From a virus, in the IMG/VR virus record IMGVR_UViG_3300037264_003947, positions 1 through 59,304 of that record: a stretch of 59,304 bases of DNA, one strand, 5' to 3'. The position numbers were made by a program, and so were the translations under genes. Within the stretch, counting starts at the first letter, position 1, and every line of letters begins with the position of its first letter. Below, one piece after another: positions 1 through 8,515 of the stretch. The notes beneath the pieces are model-generated. The model saw only the letters and a list, made by a program, of their open reading frames with translations. It had not been told where the DNA came from and did no database searches.

Positions 1-238
1 CCTTAACCAATTCAACTGGTTCAAAATTTTCTACTTTGAGAGTTAGTTTCTTTGGATCGAAACTATAATCTGCAGCGTAGAACTGTCCAGTGTTATGGTC
101 AAGAAGTATCAAGCTATCCTCAAACATATTAATAAGTACCGCATTGGATGACTTATTAACGATTGAAGAAATTACCTTCTCTAGGTTTTTGTTTGAGAAC
201 AAATTCATGCTCTCAAAATCTCTTAGCTTAACTTCCAT
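1..238 (-). CDS. Unknown protein, C-terminus outside the window
   Basis: The frame opens with ATG at 238 and runs off the left edge without a stop, so only the first 79 residues are visible. The start MEVKLRDFESMN has the basic-hydrophobic-acidic pattern seen at the N-terminus of several other proteins here. No domain is recognisable in the rest (a mixed alpha/beta stretch with LINMFEDSLILLDHNTG). It lies downstream of the portal in the head operon, where T4-type phages keep prohead core and protease genes, so a prohead or internal head protein is possible but only inferred from position. Confidence 0.6.
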   Translation of the reverse strand, partial: MEVKLRDFESMNLFSNKNLEKVISSIVNKSSNAVLINMFEDSLILLDHNTGQFYAADYSFDPKKLTLKVENFEPVELVK

Positions 239-270
239 TATATACTCCTCCTAATTGTTTGACACAAAAA

Positions 271-711
271 TTACTTTAGATACTTGTTGATTTTTCGTCT
301 GAAAAGTCTAACAGTTCCATTTGCCAGTTCGTCTATTCCTAAAGTAATTCTATCTTCTTTGTAATACTTTTTTGCTATATCTTCTTTTAACGAAAGATTG
401 ATACATTTTGCTTTTTCACCCTCAAGCTCCACCACTTTCAAAAAATCGCCCCTCGTTAAATTCTTGAAAAAACCGAGCATTTTACTGTCCTCTTTCATTA
501 GCATAGATTTGTCCTTTCTGCTTAATGCTAAAGGCTTAGTAAATGTCGCATCTTCAAGTTGTATGTTCTTCTTTTCCTTCGGAGTTTCGCTATCTGGGTA
601 GATAGACTTCAACGTTTCAAAGATCTGACCTTTTTCAATTTTAGGTAATTTTTCTTTTAACTCTTCCAGAAGAGATCTGAGGGTGTAAGCGGATCTTTTT
701 TCATTATTCAT
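271..711 (-). CDS. Unknown 146-residue protein of the head operon
   Basis: This is a charged, mostly helical protein with a lysine-rich C-terminus (RLFRRKINKYLK). It follows the portal gene by about 40 bases on the same strand. Its ending NGTVRLF resembles EEGTVRLYE near the portal C-terminus, which may mark a shared short beta element. A motif GGAAAGATAAA sits 13 bases ahead of the start. No known family is recognised; a prohead core or head-completion role is only a guess from location. Confidence 0.6.
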   Translation of the reverse strand: MNNEKRSAYTLRSLLEELKEKLPKIEKGQIFETLKSIYPDSETPKEKKNIQLEDATFTKPLALSRKDKSMLMKEDSKMLGFFKNLTRGDFLKVVELEGEKAKCINLSLKEDIAKKYYKEDRITLGIDELANGTVRLFRRKINKYLK

Positions 712-723
712 TAACTAGTCTCA

Positions 724-734
724 TTTATCTTTCC
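724..734 (-). promoter_or_regulatory. Candidate late-gene motif GGAAAGATAAA
   Basis: This copy of the G[TG]AAAG[AT]TAA motif lies in the 42-base gap between the portal gene and the next gene of the head operon. Its function is inferred from repeated occurrence upstream of genes. Confidence 0.35.
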
Positions 735-753
735 AATATGGTAAAAAGGTTAT

Positions 754-2721
754 TTAATCCCTCAAGAACTTACCTTTACCCCTATCTACTGTCACCTCTT
801 CGAATATCATATTTTTCATAGCACTCTTTACAGATAATTTCTCTAATGGTTTCTTTCCCTTTACTTTAGATTCGTAAAGACGAACGGTTCCCTCTTCAAG
901 AGCAAGGCCACCAAATTCGTTAGTAATTATTTGTCTAGTGACGTTCTTAGAGCGCATGTAAGGCTTCTTTCTTTCACCAGGCATAAATATCTCTCTTAGC
1001 TCTCTAGCAATATTTGTCTTTGATCCCTTAGAAGGTTTATCATAATCTTCAAGCATCTTAACCATCTTAAAGAAGTCCTTTGAATTCTCTGCCAAGAACT
1101 CTTTGCCAAATACATTAATAAGTGTTCCAGCAGTAAGAGGCATACCAGCCTCTGCACCCGCTTCTGGAGGAGCGCCCGCCTCTGCGCCCGCGCCCGCGAC
1201 AAATGGAGCTTCTCCACCAGGAGCCGCACCCGCTTCAGGTGCTGGACCCGCTCCACCACCGCCGCCACCAGCTCCAGCTTCTGCGCCTTGAGGATTTTCT
1301 CCCTGCTCTAATTTCTTATAAAGCATAACGTCTGCAATTTCTTTTTCTGAGAAACGCATAATGTTCTTAAGCATCCATTCAGTGCTGAAAATATTGAGTT
1401 GTTGAATAGTTTGTAATAGTCCCATCTTCTGGTTTATTAAGTCAATTTCAGTAATTTCTTTAATGTTTGAAGGTGGTGTCATTTCAAGTTCGAAAGAAGA
1501 AAGGTCTGCTTTCTTTGCGCCCTGGAAGAATAACTCTAGAGCAGCAATTTTATTAAGCCCCTTTATTACCTGCGATTGTATTCTTTCAATGAAACGAGAG
1601 AACTTAATATCCAACTGGGCCAATGAACCTCTAGATCTATCAGCTTCATCACCCATATAGGCAGCTGGAATATTCATAGTGCGAAGTATCTTATCTCTAA
1701 AATACTTCATATCGTCAATAGCTTCAAGTCCCTGACCACCAGCCAAGGTTTCAATTTTAGTTCCCTGTGTTCCCTCACGAATAGGCACGAATATATCACT
1801 AGTTATAGAAAGTATATGCGCCTTCTTATTGATATTTCCACTCTCGTCAATAAATGAAGCGGCACGATATTGGTTCTTAACTCTTTCAAGGAATTGTCTA
1901 GCTTCTATTTTATTGAGATTTCCTACATCAATATAGAATACCCTACGCTCGGGCGCGCGCGAGATACGATAAACCAACATTACATCTTCAAGTAATGAAA
2001 GCTTTCTGTAAGTGCCTACACCAGCATCTAGCAAACTGCATCCATAAGGAAGTTTTTCTTTATCTTCTATTTTGAAGTGGACTATCTGCCAAGGTTGTAG
2101 CTTGTATATTATGTCCTCTTCCCTTTTAAGTGTGGATATTGCTGAAGTAAGCGTTTCCAGTTCAGACGAGTATCGCTTATAAACGAAGTGAGATAATCGT
2201 CCATTTTCTTCGACTCGCTCGACTTTTGTCGGCTCAAGATAACGCAAGTAAACAATTTTCTTAGGGTTTTTGTAATCATCGACTATTACCTCGTAAAAAT
2301 TATCTCCCATTTTACAGGTTTCATAAACTACGGACCATAACTCGTTATTTATGTCTAGTCTTTCAAAAAACAAATCTTCAAGCAATTCTTTTACTTCTTC
2401 ATCGTCTGAGTAGATTTTTAAAGAGTTGCCTTCATTGTTTTTCTGGGAACTATCATCTGATACAATTTCAATAGCACGATGGACGAATTCCATTTTATCC
2501 ATTTCACGATAATAAGCATAACGAACTTTACGATCAGCAGTTTCAGCAGATTCCTTCTCAAACATAGAAAATTGATTATAAGAAAAATCAATATCTTTTT
2601 GTTGTGCTGGAGAAATTTCTGATTTTAGATCTGTTTTTAACGTATCAATTACGTTAATTTTTCTCTGTATATTTTCTGGTTGTCCAGGTCTTATTTCTAT
2701 TTCTTTGCCATTCACGAGCAC
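754..2721 (-). CDS. Portal protein, T4 gp20-like
   Basis: The 655-residue product forms the dodecameric portal ring at the head vertex through which DNA is packaged. The central region (about residues 60-430) has the gp20-type pattern: a charged N-terminal part, DNNEL-like contacts, and the segment around MGDEADRSRGSLAQLD, typical of myovirus portals. Size and position downstream of the terminase fit. An Ala/Gly/Pro-rich low-complexity linker (about residues 478-535), encoded by locally GC-rich DNA, separates the portal core from a basic C-terminal domain of about 110 residues; this linker is not usual for the family. Assignment to a gp20-type portal is confident; the role of the C-terminal domain is unknown. 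Confidence 0.85.
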   Translation of the reverse strand: MLVNGKEIEIRPGQPENIQRKINVIDTLKTDLKSEISPAQQKDIDFSYNQFSMFEKESAETADRKVRYAYYREMDKMEFVHRAIEIVSDDSSQKNNEGNSLKIYSDDEEVKELLEDLFFERLDINNELWSVVYETCKMGDNFYEVIVDDYKNPKKIVYLRYLEPTKVERVEENGRLSHFVYKRYSSELETLTSAISTLKREEDIIYKLQPWQIVHFKIEDKEKLPYGCSLLDAGVGTYRKLSLLEDVMLVYRISRAPERRVFYIDVGNLNKIEARQFLERVKNQYRAASFIDESGNINKKAHILSITSDIFVPIREGTQGTKIETLAGGQGLEAIDDMKYFRDKILRTMNIPAAYMGDEADRSRGSLAQLDIKFSRFIERIQSQVIKGLNKIAALELFFQGAKKADLSSFELEMTPPSNIKEITEIDLINQKMGLLQTIQQLNIFSTEWMLKNIMRFSEKEIADVMLYKKLEQGENPQGAEAGAGGGGGGAGPAPEAGAAPGGEAPFVAGAGAEAGAPPEAGAEAGMPLTAGTLINVFGKEFLAENSKDFFKMVKMLEDYDKPSKGSKTNIARELREIFMPGERKKPYMRSKNVTRQIITNEFGGLALEEGTVRLYESKVKGKKPLEKLSVKSAMKNMIFEEVTVDRGKGKFLRD

Positions 2722-2722
2722 T

Positions 2723-3280
2723 TTATTTGCCTCCTGGTAGAAGGTCTTTTATGTTGTACTCTTCCACTAATTTCATATTTAATTTGTTCCATTTTATTTG
2801 ATTATCTTTTCTTTCTAATGGACGAAGATTTCTTAAATCACAACATTTTTTAAATTCTTTTTCATTGTTTAAATCATACAAAGAAATTGGAATAATGTGA
2901 TCTATAGTCCAAAATTTACCGCAATTGTTCCAACTCATTTTTTCATCAAATTGTTTTTCTAAACATAGTTTGAGATTTTCAAGAGAAAAATTCATGATGC
3001 TACTATTATATCCATTTTTTATCTTTATTCTAGCTCTCATTAATTTTTTTAATTTAAAATTTATGTCTTCTCTATATTGTTTTCTTTCACGTTCTCTTAT
3101 TTTTTCTCTATTGTTTTTATTCCATTTTTTATTTTTTTCATTTTCGTATATTCTATGTTTTTCTTTATTCTTTAATAACCATTTTTTCATGTTTAGTTTA
3201 CATCTATCACAAACTTTTGCTTCAACAGGACTAAAGTCAGACCTTTTATTTTTACAAGTGAAACAGATTTTTACTAACAT
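2723..3280 (-). CDS. HNH homing endonuclease
   Basis: The 185-residue protein starts with a zinc ribbon (CFTCKNK...CDRCK, residues 6-28), has a lysine-rich middle, and ends with an HNH core: WTIDHIIPISLYD followed by LRNLRPLERKDNQIKWNK. The DH pair and the Asn are the metal-binding and catalytic residues of the family. It is wedged between the portal and a damaged zinc-ribbon gene with one-base spacing, as expected of a freestanding mobile endonuclease invading the structural operon. Codon use is even more AT-rich than that of its neighbours. Confidence 0.85.
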   Translation of the reverse strand: MLVKICFTCKNKRSDFSPVEAKVCDRCKLNMKKWLLKNKEKHRIYENEKNKKWNKNNREKIRERERKQYREDINFKLKKLMRARIKIKNGYNSSIMNFSLENLKLCLEKQFDEKMSWNNCGKFWTIDHIIPISLYDLNNEKEFKKCCDLRNLRPLERKDNQIKWNKLNMKLVEEYNIKDLLPGGK

Positions 3281-3555
3281 TATAAGATACCTCTAGCTTT
3301 TGCCTTATTTTTATGCATAAGCAACATTTCAACTCTATCGTGAGCCTTATTTATAACATCATATTTTTTAGCAACATTTCTTCGTGCTACATTTCCAACC
3401 ATTTTCTTGTGGCTTCTCTCAAGTTCACCGCCACGAGAAAGTCCAGCCAGATGCCTAGCTAAATTTTTTTCCTGTTTTTGAGTAGGATCAGCTTTGTCAG
3501 CCAACCTTCTCATTCTTTTTATTATTTTTGCGTTGTGCTTGTTACAATACACCAT
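3280..3555 (-). CDS. Basic helical protein, probably the 3' part of a frameshifted zinc-ribbon gene
   Basis: The 91-residue frame begins MVYCNKHNAKIIKRMRR and is strongly basic and helical, suggesting nucleic-acid binding. Its first codons overlap, in another frame, the end of a short upstream reading frame (3522-3632) that carries CVSC and WC. Joining the two would give a continuous zinc ribbon followed by the basic helices, so one gene broken by an indel or a programmed frameshift near 3545 is likely. There is no clear ribosome site of its own, which also supports this. Confidence 0.5.
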   Translation of the reverse strand: MVYCNKHNAKIIKRMRRLADKADPTQKQEKNLARHLAGLSRGGELERSHKKMVGNVARRNVAKKYDVINKAHDRVEMLLMHKNKAKARGIL

Positions 3556-3632
3556 TGCTTTTTACCTGTTTTATCTTTTCCAAAAAATTTTGTGTCCTTT
3601 TCTATATTACAACTAACGCAAATTTTAACCAT
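3522..3632 (-). CDS. Short zinc-ribbon reading frame, 5' part of a frameshifted gene
   Basis: This 36-residue frame (start at 3632) reads MVKICVSCNIEKDTKFFGKD and continues to QWC before running into a stop. The layout CxxC-x(n)-F-x(n)-WC matches the N-terminal zinc ribbons of the HNH proteins in this window, whose second pair is WCxxC. Here the second pair (YCNKH) lies in the overlapping downstream frame. The gene is therefore either disrupted or translated by frameshifting. Confidence 0.45.
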   Translation of the reverse strand: MVKICVSCNIEKDTKFFGKDKTGKKQWCIVTSTTQK

Positions 3633-3633
3633 T

Positions 3634-4110
3634 TTATTCTCTATCAACGTCTGTCTTATGGAAATCTAAAATTTCTTTAAAGTAAGGATGCTTTTCATAA
3701 TTTGCGGATTTTCCTTTTCTCATTTCGCCTTCAGTATATTTAGCAATTCTCATATGTTCTTTCACTAACTCGTAAATAAACTCTTTATTCTCAAAAGGAA
3801 ATAAATGAAGATATTTGTCTAAATACTTCATTGATTCTTTATCGTGTCCATAATGATGAACGCCAGTTTCATTTTCTGATTCTGTATCAAGTTTTCCTAA
3901 GTCGTGAAATATTGCTGCTATGGCCCAGTCTTTTCCTCTACTTTTTATTTTATCAAACACTATTTTAAGATGGTTATAAACAGAACCTTCTGGGTGCCAT
4001 TTAGGATTTTGTTTAGATCTTCTCAACTTCTCCACTATTTCTTTAGGAAGTTTGCTTATGTATTCTTCGAAGTTTAAAGTTTGTGCTTCTATCAATTCAG
4101 TTATTTTCAT
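3634..4110 (-). CDS. HD-domain phosphohydrolase with capsid-targeting-like N-terminus
   Basis: The 158-residue protein carries an HD-superfamily core: H at VYNHLKIV, the pair HD in IFHDLGKLD, then HH and H at GVHHYGHDKES, and further down KEHMRIAKY. Such proteins hydrolyse phosphate esters of nucleotides using one or two metal ions; the substrate cannot be read from the sequence. The N-terminus MKITELIEAQ looks like a T4 capsid-targeting propeptide with a possible prohead-protease site after LIE. Its stop overlaps the neighbouring gene start by four bases, so the two are co-translated. Confidence 0.7.
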   Translation of the reverse strand: MKITELIEAQTLNFEEYISKLPKEIVEKLRRSKQNPKWHPEGSVYNHLKIVFDKIKSRGKDWAIAAIFHDLGKLDTESENETGVHHYGHDKESMKYLDKYLHLFPFENKEFIYELVKEHMRIAKYTEGEMRKGKSANYEKHPYFKEILDFHKTDVDRE

Positions 4111-4607
4111 TTCTTATTCACTAGTTTATTATACATAGGTGTTGTTAAAATATATCTATCTAGCCAAGACCAATCGTGGGAAGCGTAATCCTTCTTCCTG
4201 TCTTCTTCCTTACTTCTCATTACATATTCTACATTATGCGCTTCTACCATAGTCCATTTTCCATTTACTTTTTTTGCAATGCCGTGGATAAAAATAGCCT
4301 CAGTTTGTTTTACTCCAAGTTTTTTATCTAAATCTTCGTGCATAATCCAAGGACTAAAAACATAAACTTTTTTATTTGCAGTTGCCGTAAATCTTATATA
4401 CTTTTCTTTTTTGGACTTCTGATACTTCATCCAAGCGCCGCCTGGATCGTTTGCTCCACCACCTTCATGTGGCTCAACAATTTCTGCAACTTCATCCATT
4501 TCTGATTCAGTGGGATTGACATAAATTTCTTTATAGTCCCTTCCCATATGTTTTATTCCATCCAGAAATTCTTCGAAGAGTTTATCTATCTTTTTCCTAT
4601 TAGCCAT
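4107..4607 (-). CDS. Unknown protein, paralogue of the 22996-23655 gene
   Basis: The 166-residue protein contains VNPTESEMDEVAEI, KKVYVFSPWIMH and DWSWLDRYI. The same three landmarks occur in order in the protein at 22996-23655 (ENPTKEQMDEIAG, KKVVVFPFGVPY, DWMWLDKYI). The two are therefore paralogues within one phage. The fold looks alpha/beta with many aromatic residues. It overlaps the terminase gene by 22 bases and the HD gene by four. No function is recognised. Confidence 0.65.
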   Translation of the reverse strand: MANRKKIDKLFEEFLDGIKHMGRDYKEIYVNPTESEMDEVAEIVEPHEGGGANDPGGAWMKYQKSKKEKYIRFTATANKKVYVFSPWIMHEDLDKKLGVKQTEAIFIHGIAKKVNGKWTMVEAHNVEYVMRSKEEDRKKDYASHDWSWLDRYILTTPMYNKLVNKK

Positions 4608-6484
4608 AAATATTCTTCCCTACCAATTCCATATTTTCCCTTGAAAAATAGATCTTCAGAATTTCCTTCTTTTTCATCAGATGAAACAAATTCAAACTTA
4701 TTTTTCTGATCTTCTTCGTTTACAACTTTATCTTTACTCTCTGAGTACTCTATAAATTCACCTTTTTCGTTAATCATAAAGCTTTCACCAGAGTTACTAG
4801 CCTTATGTCTCAAATAGAGTGCAAGTGCAAACGCCATTATAGCATCATCGGTCGAACCAGAGTCGTGAACAGGTTTAGTTCCATCCCAAATCCACGTAGC
4901 CATTTCCATATAGACCCGTTTTGAGTACATTTTGAGTTCCGAAAAGAGTCCATCTACGGTAAACCAGTCAATGAATTCATTTGTCAACAATTTTCTAGTC
5001 TTTGTATCAGTAATCCATCCAGTCATTCGTGTAATATTATTTTTTGTCTTTGCTTGTTTAAATACATTTTGATATGGCTCTGTATCGTGATAATAAACTT
5101 CGTTAAATACAGCTTCACCAATACCATTACATTCTATTACTATGAACGCTTGATTATAATAATTGGCTACTGCTTTCACCATCACACCAAAATTTTTAGT
5201 AGCCATCATTCCTTTATATTCGCAAACTTGTTCATAAGTTTCTACATCTAAAACCTGGAACGAAGAAGTTTCTGCTCCTGTTCCAGAAGCAATATCTACT
5301 CCCATTATATAGCGATGTCCACGCAAAGGATTTCCCCATACCCAAACATTATCCATTCTAACGCTACCAATTCTTCCTTGTGTAATGGGGTCTTTAATTC
5401 TACCTTCAACTTTCTTCAATGTGTCTTCGTTGAATACAGCGTTTCCACCTACTATAAAGTTGTGTAATACTTCTTGTTTATAAAGAATTTCACCTAAGTC
5501 ATCGTGTTGCTTTTTGAGCCAAGGATTTTCTCTCCAGTTATTTTCGCCAATTGGATCAAAAAATTTCTTTGCTTCTCTTTTTACTTCTGGATTATAATAA
5601 TAATCTTTCTCAACGAAACGCTCTAGTATTTGACTATAGCCTTTTTTAGGTCCATCTATTTCTACAGCATCGGGCACTTCCCACCAGTCAACAGAAACTA
5701 ATCTAGTATTATTTTCTGACTCCATTTTTGCTTGCTGGACCTGTTCATAATAATAAGCGCCAGGTCCAGATGTTTTATTTGGAGTTGAGAGAATAATGAA
5801 TTGTCCATTTGTTCTAGAAAGTGTAGGTTGAGCGGCGGCAACAATTCCGCGAACCATTTTTTCTGATTTGTAGTGTGCTGCCTCATCAAGCACTAACAAT
5901 GAAAGAGTATCAGAACGGCCAGCATTTTCTGATTGGCTCTCTGATATGATTTTGCTTCCATTTTCAAACTGAAGCACTTGTTCGTTGTCTTTAACTATTC
6001 TTGTTCTTAAGAAAGGTGGTAAATATTTTATAGTAGAATCCATTTTTGCTACAAAGGCTTGTGCCTTAAGTTGCTTCAATGAAACTACATCTATATCTTC
6101 AGCTTCCCTGAAGTTTAGTTTCCACAAACAATACATAGAAAATAGTGTTGATAGTCCGCACTGACGAACTTTTTCGCATACCATTTTTTGGAATTCTAAT
6201 AAATCTCTTAAAATACTTCTTTGGAAATAATATAGATTAAATGGTATAATGCCTACATTTGGTAAACTTATCCAGGCATAACGATGGATGAAATAATAAG
6301 GAGACATTTTACATAAAAATCTCTCTATTCCAGTATCTATTAGTTCTGTTGTTCCATCACTATATTGTGTTTCAGTAAACACATCATTAGCAGTTTCTAT
6401 TGCGTCATCAAAAGTAGTTTTTATTCTGTAAAATTTTATCTTTTTTTCAATTGACTCTACAAACTTTTTTTCTTCTTGGTTCAT
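4586..6484 (-). CDS. terL: Terminase large subunit
   Basis: The 632-residue motor ATPase and nuclease packages DNA through the portal. The ATPase half has an adenine/Walker A region KVRQCGLSTLFSMY (about residues 103-116; Ser replaces the usual Lys/Thr context, a deviant P-loop also found in some phages) and Walker B LLVLDEAAHY followed by ILSTPNK as coupling motif. The nuclease half shows the three acidic clusters MGVDIASG, VIECNGIGE and STDDAIMAFALAL of the RNase H-like fold. Length and order match T4 gp17-type terminases. Confidence 0.95.
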   Translation of the reverse strand: MNQEEKKFVESIEKKIKFYRIKTTFDDAIETANDVFTETQYSDGTTELIDTGIERFLCKMSPYYFIHRYAWISLPNVGIIPFNLYYFQRSILRDLLEFQKMVCEKVRQCGLSTLFSMYCLWKLNFREAEDIDVVSLKQLKAQAFVAKMDSTIKYLPPFLRTRIVKDNEQVLQFENGSKIISESQSENAGRSDTLSLLVLDEAAHYKSEKMVRGIVAAAQPTLSRTNGQFIILSTPNKTSGPGAYYYEQVQQAKMESENNTRLVSVDWWEVPDAVEIDGPKKGYSQILERFVEKDYYYNPEVKREAKKFFDPIGENNWRENPWLKKQHDDLGEILYKQEVLHNFIVGGNAVFNEDTLKKVEGRIKDPITQGRIGSVRMDNVWVWGNPLRGHRYIMGVDIASGTGAETSSFQVLDVETYEQVCEYKGMMATKNFGVMVKAVANYYNQAFIVIECNGIGEAVFNEVYYHDTEPYQNVFKQAKTKNNITRMTGWITDTKTRKLLTNEFIDWFTVDGLFSELKMYSKRVYMEMATWIWDGTKPVHDSGSTDDAIMAFALALYLRHKASNSGESFMINEKGEFIEYSESKDKVVNEEDQKNKFEFVSSDEKEGNSEDLFFKGKYGIGREEYLWLIGKR

Positions 6485-6505
6485 AATATTCCTTATATAT
6501 TATAT

Positions 6506-6778
6506 ATGGATGATATAAATAAAAGATGGGAAGATGCTATAGCAAAAGCTAAAATATTATTGGTTCAATATAATGAGCTTGATAAGACGCACGAAAAATA
6601 TACTTTTCGCTCTGTTATAGACGCTCTAGAAGCTTACCTTTACTTAGCAGATGTTTATAAAAGAGAAAGCATTGCCGTATTACATAGACTAGAAGCTATG
6701 ACTTTAGATATAGAGGCGTGGAGAGATAGAATACCTATAGGACCAGGCAGAAGAAAAATGGGACACGATTTTATCTAG
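6506..6778 (+). CDS. Small helical protein, lone plus-strand gene in the head operon
   Basis: The ATG at 6506 gives a 90-residue helical protein (MDDINKRWEDAIAKAK...) ending in PGRRKMGHDFI. An in-frame ATG 30 bases upstream lies in AT-rich sequence overlapping the terminase start, so the inner start is preferred. It is the only plus-strand gene between 1 and 23.6 kb and overlaps the minus-strand 6771-7199 gene by eight bases at their 3' ends. Amino-acid composition is protein-like. No family is recognised. Confidence 0.5.
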   Translation: MDDINKRWEDAIAKAKILLVQYNELDKTHEKYTFRSVIDALEAYLYLADVYKRESIAVLHRLEAMTLDIEAWRDRIPIGPGRRKMGHDFI

Positions 6779-7199
6779 TCTTTTTTTCTTTTCTTATTGC
6801 GCTTAAATCTATTCCAGCTTTTTTACCTGGCATTGAGTTAAACATAATACCGATATTTGTCTTCATTTCATCGGCCTTAGTTCTTATCTTCAAAAGCTCT
6901 ATCAAGTTTTTACTTGCTTCAATTTTAAGCTCTAGCGCGCGCGTGATAGCTTCTTTTGAAGCTTCAGTTCTGTCTTTATCTAAACCTAGATTGGTGAAGA
7001 AAAGTTCAAAAATTTTATCAGCTTTCTTTCTATCGTCTTGTGTCATTTTAACTAGACCTTCTGCGATAGAATTAATGTCTTCTACATCAAGCTCCAAATC
7101 TTTTCTTTTTTTAGCTAATTCTTTATCATCAATGACGACTGGCATTTTTTCTTTCTCATCCATTTCGTCTAACATTTCGTCTATTAAATCTTTACCCAT
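6771..7199 (-). CDS. Coiled-coil protein upstream of terL, candidate small terminase
   Basis: The 142-residue acidic/basic helical protein has long heptad-like stretches (KKRKDLELDVEDINSIAEGL, LKIEASKNLIELLK). Small terminase subunits of T4-type phages are short, helical and sit just ahead of terL, which fits position and shape. No helix-turn-helix can be pointed to, so the assignment is inference from context only. Confidence 0.5.
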   Translation of the reverse strand: MGKDLIDEMLDEMDEKEKMPVVIDDKELAKKRKDLELDVEDINSIAEGLVKMTQDDRKKADKIFELFFTNLGLDKDRTEASKEAITRALELKIEASKNLIELLKIRTKADEMKTNIGIMFNSMPGKKAGIDLSAIRKEKKTR

Positions 7200-7819
7200 T
7201 ATTTCATACCTTCATTTATTTTTCTCAAAACATCTATATCACTTCCATCTTTAGGTCTAGCTCTATTACATTTTCTACATATATATCTTATATTAGATTT
7301 TATGTGAGAGCCACCAATGTTTATTGGAATAATATGGTCTAGATTATATTGGTTTGGTCCTAAAGTTTCTACTAAATTAACCCCACAAATTTTACAATAT
7401 AATGTTGTTTTTTTAAGTTCTCTTAAAAATTTTTTATCAACATCTGTATTAGAATTTTCTATTATTTCTCTTCTTTTATGAGCATTATTAGTATATCTAT
7501 CTATATGTTTTTTATAATCTTGTTTATTTTTTAATTTATATCTTTCTGGAAATTTTTCTCTCCAAGCATTTCTACTTAATTTAATTTTTTCTGGAAATCT
7601 TTTAGCATATTCTTTTTTATATTCTTGCCTTTGCTTATTATATACTTCTTTATGTTTTTCATTACATCTTCGACTAGCTTCTTTCACAGAATTTTTATTT
7701 TTATTTTTCCAAATTATAATGCATAACTTGCACCAATAATGCAAGCCATCTTTATTATATTTATTCTTATAGAAATCTGTCTCATTTTTTTCTTTTTTAC
7801 ACTTAGAACAAATTTTCAT
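7199..7819 (-). CDS. HNH homing endonuclease with zinc ribbon
   Basis: From the ATG at 7819 the protein starts MKICSKCKKEKNETDFYKNK, a zinc ribbon completed by WCKLC. A basic linker follows, then an HNH core with CKICG, LDHIIPINIGG, NIRYICRKCNRARP and a terminal GSD. The in-frame codons upstream of 7819 overlap the sigma factor start and are not needed. The layout is nearly the same as that of the plus-strand HNH gene at 23732-24289, so the two are recent relatives. It sits between the sigma factor and small-terminase candidate. Confidence 0.88.
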   Translation of the reverse strand: MKICSKCKKEKNETDFYKNKYNKDGLHYWCKLCIIIWKNKNKNSVKEASRRCNEKHKEVYNKQRQEYKKEYAKRFPEKIKLSRNAWREKFPERYKLKNKQDYKKHIDRYTNNAHKRREIIENSNTDVDKKFLRELKKTTLYCKICGVNLVETLGPNQYNLDHIIPINIGGSHIKSNIRYICRKCNRARPKDGSDIDVLRKINEGMK

Positions 7820-7820
7820 T

Positions 7821-8507
7821 TTAGCGAATACCTTCAAATATATCACTATTGTAGCGACTCAAATCATTTACAAATTCTCTTATTTGATTATTCTTCACGC
7901 CTAGAGATCTACCCCAAGCATAAAGGTCAGATTTGCCTACAAACTTCTTCGTTTTTCTAAGATAATCAAGTATAATACTTGCTATCTTAATATACCTTGT
8001 CCTCTTAGTTCCTATAAAATTTTCGTCTATAACACCAAATAAAGTATTTTCCAGCTCGTCAAAAAACAGATCATAATTCATCGTTTCTTTTGCCTCTAAA
8101 TCTAACTCATCATCTATATTCTTGTGATTTCTATGTTTTTGTTTTCGGTCCGTATAGTTAAGCAAGCTTATTTTTGATATAATGCTGTAGTAGTTAAAAG
8201 CAGTGCCTTTACTAGGGTCGAATTTTAAGAAGTTTGAATAGCAAGCACTTAAAGCATGTTGCTTTAAGTCATCATAATCTTCAAAGATATAATAACGATA
8301 GACTATGATGATAGCATTAACTATTTTTTCTACTTGTTTGACGAGATCGTATTCTAACTTTTCGTCCTTAATAACTACTTTGCCATCACGAAATACTAGG
8401 CTATTTTTATAGTCAAGAAGAGTTTTTCTAAATTTCTCTTCGTCAAAGTATTTCCTAGTTGATTTAAGTAATTCTCCAGACTTTTCTACATTTTCTACTT
8501 TTTCCAT
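7821..8507 (-). CDS. Late sigma factor, T4 gp55-like
   Basis: The 228-residue protein resembles sigma-70 region 2: DYDDLKQHALSACYSNFLKFDPSKG... followed by FNYYSIISKISLLNYTDRK, with aromatic residues where promoter melting takes place. The C-terminal part (KFVGKSDLYAWGRSLGV) is helical. T4 gp55 is the closest type: a short sigma lacking region 4 that directs host RNA polymerase to late promoters with a sliding-clamp co-activator. This gene probably reads promoters of the structural genes in this window. Confidence 0.75.
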   Translation of the reverse strand: MEKVENVEKSGELLKSTRKYFDEEKFRKTLLDYKNSLVFRDGKVVIKDEKLEYDLVKQVEKIVNAIIIVYRYYIFEDYDDLKQHALSACYSNFLKFDPSKGTAFNYYSIISKISLLNYTDRKQKHRNHKNIDDELDLEAKETMNYDLFFDELENTLFGVIDENFIGTKRTRYIKIASIILDYLRKTKKFVGKSDLYAWGRSLGVKNNQIREFVNDLSRYNSDIFEGIR

Positions 8508-8515
8508 TAAATACT

